Assembly: GCA_040903745.1 (NCBI GenBank)
Contig: JBBDUV010000075.1
Location: 45,654-109,653 of the forward strand
DNA length: 64,000 nt
Direction of reading: 5' to 3'
From: M55B112 sp040903745
GTDB lineage: Bacteria > Bacteroidota > Bacteroidia > Bacteroidales > GCA-2748055
Made by a program: the position numbers and the translations under genes. Shown here piece by piece: positions 26,964 through 36,209 of this stretch; positions within the stretch are counted from its first letter, which is position 1; each line of letters starts with the position of its first letter. The notes under the pieces are model-generated. The model was not told where the DNA came from. It was given only the letters and a program-made list of their open reading frames with translations, and ran no database searches.

Positions 26964-28376
26964 ATGAAAAGAGTATTATTATTGGTATTACTTGTAGCTT
27001 TATTAGGTAGCTGCAGTAGTTATAACACGGGAGAACTAGTTGGAGTGCAGGGACGAAAACCCTATGTTGAGCCAGATCCCTACGGAATGTTGTTCATTCC
27101 TTCAGGTTCTTTTACAATGGGGCCGAGCGATCAGGATGTAGCGTGGACACAAAATGCTATGTCCAGAACGGTTTCCATAGATGCATTCTGGATGGATGAA
27201 ACTGAAATCACAAACAATGAATACAGACAATACGTATATTGGGTACGTGATTCGATCATTAGAAAGTTCCTGGCAGTAAATGGTCAGGAAGACTTTCTTT
27301 ACCTGGATGAAAACGGGCAGCAGCTGAATGACAGGGATGGTCAGCCCAGGATTAACTGGGACACACCTATGGATGTGATCAATAAAGATAAAGAAGGAAA
27401 CCTAAAAAATATGGTGTATGGAGATCCTGCCAATCCCGACGATGCCGGTATGGGTATCTATCATTCTGGTTTAGACCGGCTATCATTCCGCAACAGGGAA
27501 TTGGATGTAAGTAAACTGATACATAATTATTATTGGGTTGATCTCCACCAGGCTGCCAAAAGAAGCAGCCGGATGAAATTAGAATACAGTGGCGGAATAG
27601 CTGACCCAACGGTCACATACGATGGAGAAGTGGTCAGACCTGATGGCACCAGGGAGGAAATCACAAGCAGGGGCTCTTTTGTACACAAGGATTGGGTTCT
27701 GGTATACCCGGATACACTTTGCTGGATTGCCGACTTTACCTACTCATACAACGAGCCTTTGGCTACAATGTATTTCTCGCATGTCTCCTATGATAATTAT
27801 CCTGTTGTAGGTGTTACCTGGAAACAGGCAAATGCATTCAGCATCTGGAGAACAAATCACCTGAATGATGCACTTGCAAAATCAGGATTACCCCTTGTTC
27901 AGGATTACAGGCTGCCCATTGAAGCTGAGTGGGAATTTGCGGCCCGGGGTAACCTCGATCACAGTATGTATCCATGGGGTGGCATTTACACAAGAAACAG
28001 ATTAGGTTGTTTTGTTGCCAACTTCAAACCACTTCGTGGGAATTATGTTGACGATGGCGCACTGGCAACAGAAAGGGTTGCAACCTTTGCCGCCAATGAA
28101 TTCGGATTATATGATATGGCAGGCAATGTTGCAGAATGGACCATCAATGCATATGATCCTTCAGCCTATGTCTTTTCTTCAACACTTAATCCCAACTACA
28201 AGTATAACGCACATCCTGACGACCCGCCAGTTATGAAGCGTAAGGTGGTCAGGGGAGGCTCCTGGAAGGATGTTGCACGCTACCTGCAGGTAAGTATGCG
28301 AGATTACGAATACCAGGATACGGCAAAATCATATATCGGATTTCGTTGTGTGCGTTCATATTTAGGTACAAATTAA
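26964..28376 (+). CDS. gldK: T9SS ring lipoprotein GldK/PorK
   Basis: 470 residues from the ATG at 26964, which gives a clean lipoprotein signal MKRVLLLVLLVALLGSC with the lipid-accepting cysteine at residue 17; upstream in-frame starts would bury this signal. The mature protein has the formylglycine-generating-enzyme (FGE-sulfatase) fold: IPSGSFTMGPSDQD, MDETEITNNEYRQYV, LPIEAEWEFAARG, GLYDMAGNVAEW, and RGGSWKD near the end. In T9SS it is structural, not enzymatic: with GldN it forms the periplasmic ring under the outer membrane. Confidence 0.96.
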   Translation: MKRVLLLVLLVALLGSCSSYNTGELVGVQGRKPYVEPDPYGMLFIPSGSFTMGPSDQDVAWTQNAMSRTVSIDAFWMDETEITNNEYRQYVYWVRDSIIRKFLAVNGQEDFLYLDENGQQLNDRDGQPRINWDTPMDVINKDKEGNLKNMVYGDPANPDDAGMGIYHSGLDRLSFRNRELDVSKLIHNYYWVDLHQAAKRSSRMKLEYSGGIADPTVTYDGEVVRPDGTREEITSRGSFVHKDWVLVYPDTLCWIADFTYSYNEPLATMYFSHVSYDNYPVVGVTWKQANAFSIWRTNHLNDALAKSGLPLVQDYRLPIEAEWEFAARGNLDHSMYPWGGIYTRNRLGCFVANFKPLRGNYVDDGALATERVATFAANEFGLYDMAGNVAEWTINAYDPSAYVFSSTLNPNYKYNAHPDDPPVMKRKVVRGGSWKDVARYLQVSMRDYEYQDTAKSYIGFRCVRSYLGTN

Positions 28377-28393
28377 TTCTAATATAACGAATT

Positions 28394-29359
28394 ATGGGAA
28401 TTACAGAAATAGTTCAAAGTTCGGGTTGGAAATCTTTTACAGCCAAGCTTTATGGTTTCGGAGCAGCCATCGTGATTGTAGGCGCATTGTTTAAAATCCA
28501 GCACTGGCCGGGAGCAGGTATGGCCCTTACCGCCGGTTTGCTGATTGAAGCAATTATATTCTTCTTTTCAGCATTTGAACCGTTACATGAAGAGCTGGAC
28601 TGGACCCTGGTCTATCCTGAACTGGCAGGGATGTCCGATCCCGATGAAATCGATGAATACAAGGAACAGGCCATTGCCGGTCGAAATGTGGGACTGCAAA
28701 AATTTGATGAATTGATTCAGGAGTCACAAATCAGTGAAGCAGATGTAAAAAACCTGGGAAAAAGTATCTCCGCCATTTCTTCAAGTTCCGAGTCTATTGC
28801 CGATATTACTGCAGCCTCGCTGGCAACAAAGGAGTATTTTGATAAAATGGGGTCTGCTGCATCAAATATGGATCAGGTGGCTACCGCATATGGCACCAAC
28901 ACTGGTGCCTTGAATCAGCAGGTTGAAACACTTGCTGCATCATATAAGAATACCTCCCAACTGATAGATGAAAAAGGAAAAGAGATTGCAGAAAGATTTG
29001 CAGCATCAAGTGCCAATCTTACAGCGGCCTATGAAGCCATGTCGGGAGAGGTTAAACAGGAACATACACAAATCTCCGAGAGCCAGAAAAAGTTCCAGTT
29101 ACAGCTTGAAACTCTCAGTAAAAATCTGGGAGAACTCAATAACAGCTATTCCACACAGGTGGAAGGCAGTAAGGAACACCTGAAAGGAACTGCAGATGTT
29201 TATAAAGGTCTCAATGAAATGGTAAACAGCCTGAAAGCTTCAGTCGATGAAACGCAAAAGTACAAGGAGGAGATTACCAGACTGAGTGAAAGCCTCTCTG
29301 AACTGAATAACATTTATGGTACCATGCTTTCAGCAATGAGTATTCGAAAAAATAAGTAA
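28394..29359 (+). CDS. gldL: T9SS motor protein GldL/PorL
   Basis: 321 residues. Two membrane helices lie in the first 70 residues (about 17-36 and 42-62), separated by KIQHWPGAG, the conserved GldL loop. HEELDW after helix 2 leads to a long cytoplasmic region rich in Ala, Ser, Gln and Glu with coiled-coil character. With GldM it forms the proton-driven motor that powers T9SS. The second helix carries the acidic residue (LLIEAIIFF) expected for proton coupling in this family. It starts 17 bases after gldK. Confidence 0.96.
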   Translation: MGITEIVQSSGWKSFTAKLYGFGAAIVIVGALFKIQHWPGAGMALTAGLLIEAIIFFFSAFEPLHEELDWTLVYPELAGMSDPDEIDEYKEQAIAGRNVGLQKFDELIQESQISEADVKNLGKSISAISSSSESIADITAASLATKEYFDKMGSAASNMDQVATAYGTNTGALNQQVETLAASYKNTSQLIDEKGKEIAERFAASSANLTAAYEAMSGEVKQEHTQISESQKKFQLQLETLSKNLGELNNSYSTQVEGSKEHLKGTADVYKGLNEMVNSLKASVDETQKYKEEITRLSESLSELNNIYGTMLSAMSIRKNK

Positions 29360-29384
29360 TTAATGTTGTTTTAATCCATTTCGA

Positions 29385-30953
29385 ATGGGACACGGTAAAG
29401 AAACTCCGAGACAAAAGATGATCGGCATGATGTATTTGGTGCTGACAGCCATGCTGGCGCTGAATGTATCTAAAGATGTACTTGATGCATTTGTTATCGT
29501 GGATCACGGACTCAACCAGACCACTTCTAACTTTACCTCCAAAAACGAAGGGTATTACAGTAAGTTTGACCTTGCTTATTCCCAGAATCCGGAAAAGGTG
29601 GAGGAGTGGAAAAACAAAGCTGACGAGGTAAAGAAAAGGACGAATGAGCTATATGGTTTCATGAATGAGTGCAAAATAGAAATTGTTAGTGTCAAGGATC
29701 CTGATGCAGTGCATGATGGTGAGGTCGAACTGGCAGAAGTCTCAGTTAAAGATAACACTGACACACCCGCACAGATCATGATTGTCGAAAAAAAGGGGGC
29801 TGAACTGAAGCAGATGGTCAATGATTACAGGGAATATATGATATCACTAATTGATGATCCCGAAGAGTATAAAGGACTTATTGAATCCATAAAAGGAAAC
29901 CTTGACACACACGATCATCCGGCGAAAAAGGCAGGAGAACCCGATCATCCATGGGAGAGCCATAATTTTGAGCACCTCCCACTTGCATCCGTAATTACGA
30001 TTCTCTCAAAAATGCAGGCTGATGTGAGAAATGTGGAATCTGATGTAATTAATTATCTGCTTGAACAGATTGATGCAAGAGACTTTAAGGTAAATGTGCT
30101 TGAAGCGATCGTCCTGCCAACCTCCAATGTAGTATTTAAAGGACAAGAATACAAGGCGCAGGTTTTCCTCGCGGCATATGATTCAACCAATTCCCCCCAA
30201 GTGGTACTTGATAATGGTCAAACGCTTGATGTGCAGGGAGGAAAGGGTATTTTTACCACCTCCTCAAATACGCCGGGAGATAAGTCATGGGGAGGTATAC
30301 TGAGGTTGGATAACGACGGACAGATGATTGAAAAAAAGTTTACTGCTTCCTACCGCGTCGCTGAGGCCAATGCCGTGATCTCTCCGACAAAAATGAATGT
30401 GTTTTACAGAGGTGTCGACAATCCGGTTTCTGTCTCGGCATCAGGTGTTACAGAAAGCGCCGTCAGGCCAAGAATCTCTTCAGGTACCATAAAAAAAGTA
30501 TCTCCTGGCAATTATATAGTGCAGCCAGGTCCACGTGAAGACAATAGCAAGATTAGTGTTTATGCTGAGGTCGAAGGAAAAGAGAGCTTCATGGGAGAGA
30601 TGAATTTTAGGGTGCTGAATCTGCCCTCGCCGACTGCAATTGTTCAAGGTTTGCCTAAAGGTAGTGGCTTTATGACATTAGGTAGCCTTACACAGCTACA
30701 GAGAGTGGAGGCTGTGGCAGAAGATTTTCTCTTTGATGTCGTCTTTACTGTTACAGGGTTCAAGGTCAATGTGGTAGGCGCCGGGGGAATTAATATCATT
30801 GAAGAATCAACCAATGAATCATTTACAACCGCGCAAAAGGATCTTTTCAGGAGAATGAGGGCCGGACAAAGGGTTTTCATAGAAGATGTAGAGGCCATTG
30901 GTCCGGATGGCGTGAAACGCTCACTTAATAGTATAACAATTAAAATTCGATAG
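29385..30953 (+). CDS. gldM: T9SS motor-shaft protein GldM/PorM
   Basis: 522 residues. One N-terminal membrane helix directly follows GKETPRQKMIGMMYLVLTAM, which is the GldM signature; the rest is periplasmic with four domains in the known family structure. The C-terminal VEDVEAIGPDGVKRSLN... strand region closes the protein. It couples the GldL motor to the GldK/GldN ring. It starts 25 bases after gldL and its stop precedes the gldN ATG by 2 bases. Confidence 0.97.
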   Translation: MGHGKETPRQKMIGMMYLVLTAMLALNVSKDVLDAFVIVDHGLNQTTSNFTSKNEGYYSKFDLAYSQNPEKVEEWKNKADEVKKRTNELYGFMNECKIEIVSVKDPDAVHDGEVELAEVSVKDNTDTPAQIMIVEKKGAELKQMVNDYREYMISLIDDPEEYKGLIESIKGNLDTHDHPAKKAGEPDHPWESHNFEHLPLASVITILSKMQADVRNVESDVINYLLEQIDARDFKVNVLEAIVLPTSNVVFKGQEYKAQVFLAAYDSTNSPQVVLDNGQTLDVQGGKGIFTTSSNTPGDKSWGGILRLDNDGQMIEKKFTASYRVAEANAVISPTKMNVFYRGVDNPVSVSASGVTESAVRPRISSGTIKKVSPGNYIVQPGPREDNSKISVYAEVEGKESFMGEMNFRVLNLPSPTAIVQGLPKGSGFMTLGSLTQLQRVEAVAEDFLFDVVFTVTGFKVNVVGAGGINIIEESTNESFTTAQKDLFRRMRAGQRVFIEDVEAIGPDGVKRSLNSITIKIR

Positions 30954-30955
30954 TG

Positions 30956-31852
30956 ATGAAGATAGCTAAGTATCTGTTTATGACCGTTGTTGCCACAGGC
31001 TTTTCAGCCAGTGTATACACCCAACAACCCAATACCAGTATGGCACAAGGAGGCCCTCAAGCAGCCTCGATGAGTACAGTGGCTACTGAAGATGTTTATA
31101 CGAGGGAAAATATTATTCCGACCAAAAAACCAATTCCATATCCCTATCTCAGGGAAGCCGATGTTATGTGGGCCAAAGATATCTGGAGAATAATTGATCT
31201 CCGGCAGCGAATGAATTATCCGCTGCGCTATCCTGAGACAGAACCAATTGAATCTAGATACAGCCTGTATCTTTTGCTCATGGAAGGACTCCGCTCAGGG
31301 GAAATTACCCCCTATGCTTACAATGACTTTAATAATCCGTTTGCTGAACCGACATCACTTGCTAACGTCTATAACAGAATTGAAGCCGATTCCATATTTG
31401 ATGATAATGGTGAGGTCAGCAGGGTTGATACCAGGGGAGGAAACATAAAAGGTTTCTATGTGAAGGAAAAATGGTATTTTGATAAACAACATTCAGAGAT
31501 GAGGGTACGCATCACTGCTTTGGCTCCACTGATTATTCGACCAAAATTCGATCCGATTACGATGCAACCACTTCCTGGTGTCGACAGAATCATTCCTTTC
31601 TTTGTCTATTTTCCCCAATGCAGGGACCTCTTAGCAACACACGCGGTTTTCAATCCAAACAATGATGCACAGAACATCTCTTTTGATGATCTCTTTATTC
31701 AACGCAGGTTTGCAAGCACCATTGCGGCAGAATCCAATGAATTTGGCAACAGATTTATTGTTGATTATGTAGGTGGACAAGATGCATTGCTTGAAGCTGA
31801 AAGGGTCAAAAAAGAGATATTTATAATGGAACATGATCTTTGGGAATATTGA
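30956..31852 (+). CDS. gldN: T9SS ring protein GldN/PorN
   Basis: 298 residues from the ATG at 30956 (a GTG at 30953 is also in frame). A signal peptide of about 22 residues ends near ASVYTQ. The conserved GldN region reads READVMWAKDIWRIIDLRQ with MNYPLRYP after it. Periplasmic partner of GldK in the T9SS ring. Last gene of the operon; a strong hairpin terminator starts 18 bases after its stop. Confidence 0.95.
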   Translation: MKIAKYLFMTVVATGFSASVYTQQPNTSMAQGGPQAASMSTVATEDVYTRENIIPTKKPIPYPYLREADVMWAKDIWRIIDLRQRMNYPLRYPETEPIESRYSLYLLLMEGLRSGEITPYAYNDFNNPFAEPTSLANVYNRIEADSIFDDNGEVSRVDTRGGNIKGFYVKEKWYFDKQHSEMRVRITALAPLIIRPKFDPITMQPLPGVDRIIPFFVYFPQCRDLLATHAVFNPNNDAQNISFDDLFIQRRFASTIAAESNEFGNRFIVDYVGGQDALLEAERVKKEIFIMEHDLWEY

Positions 31853-31870
31853 CAAATGTTTTATATCAAA

Positions 31871-31905
31871 AAAAAGCCGCATCCCTAAAAGATGTGGCTT
31901 TTTTT
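31871..31905. terminator. Bidirectional rho-independent terminator between gldN and manC
   Basis: Stem GCCGCATC (31876-31883) with GATGTGGC (31891-31898) around a 7-base loop, with one G-T pair, preceded by an A-run and followed by a T-run (31899-31905). The A-run gives a T-run on the minus strand, so it can end both the T9SS operon and manC. Confidence 0.85.
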
Positions 31906-31913
31906 ATAGTGCA

Positions 31914-33008
31914 CTAAATAAATCTGTCGCCCAAATCTGATCTGATATCATTTACAAATTCCTTAATCCGTTGTTCTTCCTCCTTTTTACAGACAAGAAG
32001 GACATTATCTGATTCCACAACAATATGGTCCTCTAACCCTTGAAGCAAGACCAATTTCTCATCCGAAACATTAATAATATTGCCAGTGGAGTTATATAAA
32101 AAAACATGCTTGCCGGTAACTGCATTCCCATGCCTGTCGGTTTCCATCTGCTCATATAGCGAGCCCCATGTACCCAGATCAGACCATCCGATATCGGATG
32201 CAAGCACATATACATTTTCAGCCTTTTCCATAATAGCATAGTCAATACTGATATTTCGGCATCGTGCATATGTCTCTTCAATGAACTTGTCCTCATGTAC
32301 CGTACCATATTTGCCCTTCCCCTTCTCAAATAGTGTATGTACCTCTGGAATATGCGTCTCAAAAGCCTGCATAATCGTCGGTAACGACCAGAAAAATATG
32401 CCGGCATTCCAGTAAAATTCTCCACTTTCACAAAAGACCTTTGCCATCTCAAGGTCTGGTTTTTCAGTAAAGGTCTTTACCTTTTTAAGTCCAATATCCT
32501 CATAACCAGTCACGCTTTTTTGAACTGCCTGGATATACCCATAGCCTGTCTCAGGTCTGCTCGGCTGAATTCCAAGGGTAAGCAATGCCTGTTTATCTCC
32601 TACAAACTCCAAACCATACTTTACCTGCTGCAAAAAAACATCCTCTTTGATAATCAAATGATCTGATGGAGCCACAATAATCTGGGCTTCAGGCTCTTTT
32701 CCAAGAATCCTGAAATTAGCATAATCTATACAGGGTGCGGTATTGCGCCTTGAAGGTTCAAGCAAAATGTTCTCTTCAGGAATTGCTGGCAGTTGAGCGC
32801 TGATAATCTCCTTATAACCGGCATTACTTACAATGTAAATATTGTCTGCAGGTATTAGCTCTTTGAACCGGTCAAAAGTTTGTTGTAATAATGTTTTTCC
32901 AACTCCAAGTATATCAATAAACTGTTTTGGGTACTTTTCTCTGCTTAATGGCCAGAATCGGCTTCCTATACCACCAGCCATTATAATGGCGTAATACTTG
33001 TTATTCAT
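31914..33008 (-). CDS. manC: Mannose-1-phosphate guanylyltransferase
   Basis: 364 residues. It makes GDP-mannose from mannose-1-phosphate and GTP. The nucleotidyltransferase signature IIMAGGIGSRFWPLSREKYPKQF is at the N-terminus; further blocks are EPSRRNTAPCID, APSDHLI, FTEKPD, and WNAGIFFW. It is the short form without the C-terminal phosphomannose isomerase (cupin) domain of bifunctional AlgA/ManC enzymes. GDP-mannose feeds LPS or polysaccharide and GDP-fucose. Single gene facing the T9SS operon across a shared terminator. Confidence 0.95.
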   Translation of the reverse strand: MNNKYYAIIMAGGIGSRFWPLSREKYPKQFIDILGVGKTLLQQTFDRFKELIPADNIYIVSNAGYKEIISAQLPAIPEENILLEPSRRNTAPCIDYANFRILGKEPEAQIIVAPSDHLIIKEDVFLQQVKYGLEFVGDKQALLTLGIQPSRPETGYGYIQAVQKSVTGYEDIGLKKVKTFTEKPDLEMAKVFCESGEFYWNAGIFFWSLPTIMQAFETHIPEVHTLFEKGKGKYGTVHEDKFIEETYARCRNISIDYAIMEKAENVYVLASDIGWSDLGTWGSLYEQMETDRHGNAVTGKHVFLYNSTGNIINVSDEKLVLLQGLEDHIVVESDNVLLVCKKEEEQRIKEFVNDIRSDLGDRFI

Positions 33009-33147
33009 ATCTTCTTATTGTTCCTAAAGTTAGATAATCCATACAAAATGAACATACAGACTATTAAATATACAATAAATTATTAGAACAGGATTACTTC
33101 AGAGACGTTTTATATCATGTCAGTATTATTATTTATAAATTTACAAC

Positions 33148-33891
33148 ATGTTAAAAAAGGTTGCAACCATAGGGAGGTATTTAATATTGCTTAGAAGTAT
33201 TTTCTCCAAGCCAGAGAAGTTTTATATATATTACAGGCAAACGATCCGTGAAATGGAAAATCACGGTCTCGGTTCAATTGGAATTATTGCTATTATATCT
33301 CTTTTTGTTGGTGCAGCAATCACAATACAAACCAATTTTAATATCGAGAACCCCTGGCTGCCAAGATACATAGTCGGAGTAACAGTCAGAGACTCCTTGC
33401 TACTTGAATTCTCATCCACCATGGTAGGACTCGTAATTGCCGGCAAAAGCGGTTCAAGTATAGCCTCCGAAATAGGAATGATGCGCATTACAGAGCAGAT
33501 CGATGCCCTTGAGGTAATGGGCATTAATTCGGCAGCATTTCTGATACTTCCAAAACTCATTGCCATGGTGATTTTCCTGCCTGTTTTATGCGCACTGAGT
33601 GTTGCAGTAGGTTTATTCGGCGGCTACATGATCTGCCTTACGGGCGATAACATTCCGGTGGCGGATTACATCTATGGAATCCAGTATGTCTTCTATCCCT
33701 ATTATCTTGCTTATGCCATGGTTAAAGCTGCATTCTATGCATTTATTATCACAACCATTGCCGGTTATTATGGTTATTATGTGGAAGGTGGAGCAGTAGA
33801 GGTCGGGGAATCGAGCACGAGAGCAGTTGTTATGAGCAGCATCTTTATTCTTTTTACTAACCTGGTACTTACCAATATTATTTTACATTGA
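33148..33891 (+). CDS. mlaE: MlaE-family lipid ABC transporter permease
   Basis: 247 residues, five to six hydrophobic helices. MlaE blocks: SLFVGAAITIQTNF, a central region GLVIAGKSGSSIASEIGMMRITEQIDALEVMGIN (read in parts), and the C-terminal GYYGYYVEGGAVEVGESSTRAVV. It is the permease of the Mla/MCE system that moves phospholipids between inner and outer membranes. It overlaps mlaF by 4 bases. The usual MCE-domain protein (MlaD) is not adjacent. Confidence 0.94.
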   Translation: MLKKVATIGRYLILLRSIFSKPEKFYIYYRQTIREMENHGLGSIGIIAIISLFVGAAITIQTNFNIENPWLPRYIVGVTVRDSLLLEFSSTMVGLVIAGKSGSSIASEIGMMRITEQIDALEVMGINSAAFLILPKLIAMVIFLPVLCALSVAVGLFGGYMICLTGDNIPVADYIYGIQYVFYPYYLAYAMVKAAFYAFIITTIAGYYGYYVEGGAVEVGESSTRAVVMSSIFILFTNLVLTNIILH

Positions 33892-34637
33892 TTAGCCTGA
33901 AAAATATAACTAAAAAGTTCGATGGACAATATGTGCTGAACGAGTTAAGTCTGACCCTCGAAAAAGGGAAATGCAATGTGATTATTGGCGAAAGCGGCTC
34001 AGGAAAAACTGTCCTGATGAAATCAATTGTCGGATTAATGGATGTTGATGAAGGTGAAATTTGGTACGATACGCAAAATTTTACAGTCATGGGGACCCGT
34101 GAAAAACAGGAGTTGCGAAAGAATATGGGAATGCTTTTCCAGGGGGCGGCACTCTTCGACTCACTTACCATTGAAGAAAATGTTATGTTCCCCTTGAACA
34201 TGTTTACCAATGATACATACAAAGAGAAACTAAATAGAGTCAATTTTTGTTTGGACAGGGTAGCATTAAAAAACGTAAACAGCCTGCTTCCTGCAGAACT
34301 GAGCGGAGGAATGAGAAAAAGAGCAGCAATAGCCAGGGCAATTTCGCTATCCCCCGATTACCTGTTTTGTGATGAACCCAACTCAGGACTTGACCCGAAA
34401 ACAGCCATACGTATTGACAACCTGATCAGGGACATTACCAAAGAGTATGAAATCACCACAGTAGTGAATTCCCATGATATGAATTCAGTACTGGAAATCG
34501 GAGATAAAGTAATCTATATTTACAATGGCTGCAAGTGCTGGGAAGGCACCAAAGAAGAAGTGCTTCATAGCAACAATGAGGCACTCAACAGTTTTGTTTT
34601 TGCTACAAGAATGGCACAACAGATTAAACTATCCTAA
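33888..34637 (+). CDS. mlaF: MlaF-family lipid ABC transporter ATP-binding protein
   Basis: 249 residues, start codon TTG at 33888 overlapping the mlaE stop (TTGA), giving MISLKNITKKFDGQYVL. ABC ATPase with Walker A GESGSGKTVL, signature LSGGMRKRAAIARA, and Walker B YLFCDEPNSGLD. The GGMRKR form of the signature and NSGLDP are typical of MlaF/Ttg2A ATPases. It powers MlaE. Convergent with the DUF5723 gene across 90 bases without a clear terminator. Confidence 0.94.
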   Translation: MISLKNITKKFDGQYVLNELSLTLEKGKCNVIIGESGSGKTVLMKSIVGLMDVDEGEIWYDTQNFTVMGTREKQELRKNMGMLFQGAALFDSLTIEENVMFPLNMFTNDTYKEKLNRVNFCLDRVALKNVNSLLPAELSGGMRKRAAIARAISLSPDYLFCDEPNSGLDPKTAIRIDNLIRDITKEYEITTVVNSHDMNSVLEIGDKVIYIYNGCKCWEGTKEEVLHSNNEALNSFVFATRMAQQIKLS

Positions 34638-34727
34638 ACAATCCCTAAAAACAAACCGACAGATCAACCATTATAATTATCGAATTTTCAGTTGGTCATT
34701 GCTGTCGAAGGACCATATTAATATTTC

Positions 34728-36176
34728 CTACATAATCAACGGTCTGTCAATCTGTTTGGCCTTTCTCTCAGCTCGTTTCCAGCCAAATGTGAGATTCATC
34801 CCAAACCAAAGATTTACCGAGCGGGTATTTAACGGAATCAATGCTCCGCTGATAATATTGTCGGAAATAACATACATATTCAGTGGGCCCACATTAAAAG
34901 AGATGCCAGCCCCAAGATTATTGAATTTCCTGTTCATATAGGAATAACTGAGCGAAAGATTGATAAACTTACCTGTGGTCATATTGACCGTACCTGTAAA
35001 CTGCTGAGCTATCTTCTGATTCATAAAATCAGTTCTTGACAAAAGTCCGAACCCTATCTTTTCAACAGGATAATATGAGGCGCCAACGAATAACTTTGTG
35101 TTCAGCCTTGAGAAATAGGGCTGACCGGTTACAAATGAATAGGACTGATCCAGTGAGTCAATTAACTCGCTTAAGAATGTTGTATCTATCCCGGTAAAAG
35201 GGTTGGCATCAAGACCTGTGAATTCATAATCAAAACCAAACGATCCCTTTATTGTGTTGTTCCATTTAATCCCCCCAAGGTCCAGCACTGATGCGCTAAG
35301 CTGCAGCTGTGGAAGAATCCTGTAATTTATACCGGCATCAATGGCCAAACCAAAGCGGTTAAAATTTAATACACTTTGAACGATCTCCATAGGGGCTGAA
35401 GTAGAAAAAAAAGTATCGTCATACCATTCTGTAAAGTCCGCATCTTCAATATTTTCATCGAATGTAACAAATGTAGGAGCGGATGCACTTACCTGTATAT
35501 CCGAATGGAGATTCCAGGAATCCATCGAAGTGGCAAGCTCAAATTCAGATTGCTTCGTTGTCAGGTTGGCAATTCCGAAAAGGGCCTTGCCCCGAATACC
35601 AATATCCAGATTGGACAGAATAAAATTCTTCTTTGACCATCCAAGGGAAAACTCATTGAAAACATTTATATCCGCTCCAATACCACTGAAAGAGAGAACT
35701 TCACCGTCCGGAAGCCCATTCAATACCAACTCAAATATACCTCTGGGATAATAGATAGCACCATCCACACGGGGAATAATATCTACCGAAAAGAAACTCT
35801 CCCCTGCCCTGAACCCAAACGATGCCAGGGATGTCCCTGCATCTACCTGAAAAAAGTTCACATCACTCAGATTTTTTAAAAAATCCTGTTTGTTGGCCAG
35901 CGGATGGAATGGGGTGATCAATGAGTCAATGTCGGAATTATAAAAGATGAGGTCATCAAATCCCAACGAACTGGATTTTACCTGTAACCGAACTGGGGCG
36001 GCACCGGGAAAGCCCAGGTAAAAACCACAACCAGGCTGTATGGCGGGATTGATCCTGTTTGATTGAGGCACCCCAGGCATAAAAAACATGGTATTCGGAA
36101 TCTGCCCCTGAATAGAGGTGGTCATCACGATCATACATATGCATGCTGTAGTTAAAAATCGTGTGGTCATTTTCAT
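34728..36176 (-). CDS. DUF5723-like outer membrane beta-barrel protein
   Basis: 482 residues. Signal peptide ending near TSIQGQ, then IPNTMFFMPGVPQSNRINPAIQPGCGFYLGFPG, a start typical of DUF5723 proteins of Bacteroidota. Alternating strand pattern through the whole length, with many residues of type FGL-Y and ending FGMNLTFGW plus a basic tail, fits an outer-membrane barrel. The function is unknown. Third gene of a minus-strand set with the lipoprotein (33-base gap) and the 920-residue protein. Confidence 0.72.
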   Translation of the reverse strand: MKMTTRFLTTACICMIVMTTSIQGQIPNTMFFMPGVPQSNRINPAIQPGCGFYLGFPGAAPVRLQVKSSSLGFDDLIFYNSDIDSLITPFHPLANKQDFLKNLSDVNFFQVDAGTSLASFGFRAGESFFSVDIIPRVDGAIYYPRGIFELVLNGLPDGEVLSFSGIGADINVFNEFSLGWSKKNFILSNLDIGIRGKALFGIANLTTKQSEFELATSMDSWNLHSDIQVSASAPTFVTFDENIEDADFTEWYDDTFFSTSAPMEIVQSVLNFNRFGLAIDAGINYRILPQLQLSASVLDLGGIKWNNTIKGSFGFDYEFTGLDANPFTGIDTTFLSELIDSLDQSYSFVTGQPYFSRLNTKLFVGASYYPVEKIGFGLLSRTDFMNQKIAQQFTGTVNMTTGKFINLSLSYSYMNRKFNNLGAGISFNVGPLNMYVISDNIISGALIPLNTRSVNLWFGMNLTFGWKRAERKAKQIDRPLIM

Positions 36177-36209
36177 AGACTGATATTCTTGAGTAACTAA
36201 CCTATTTTC

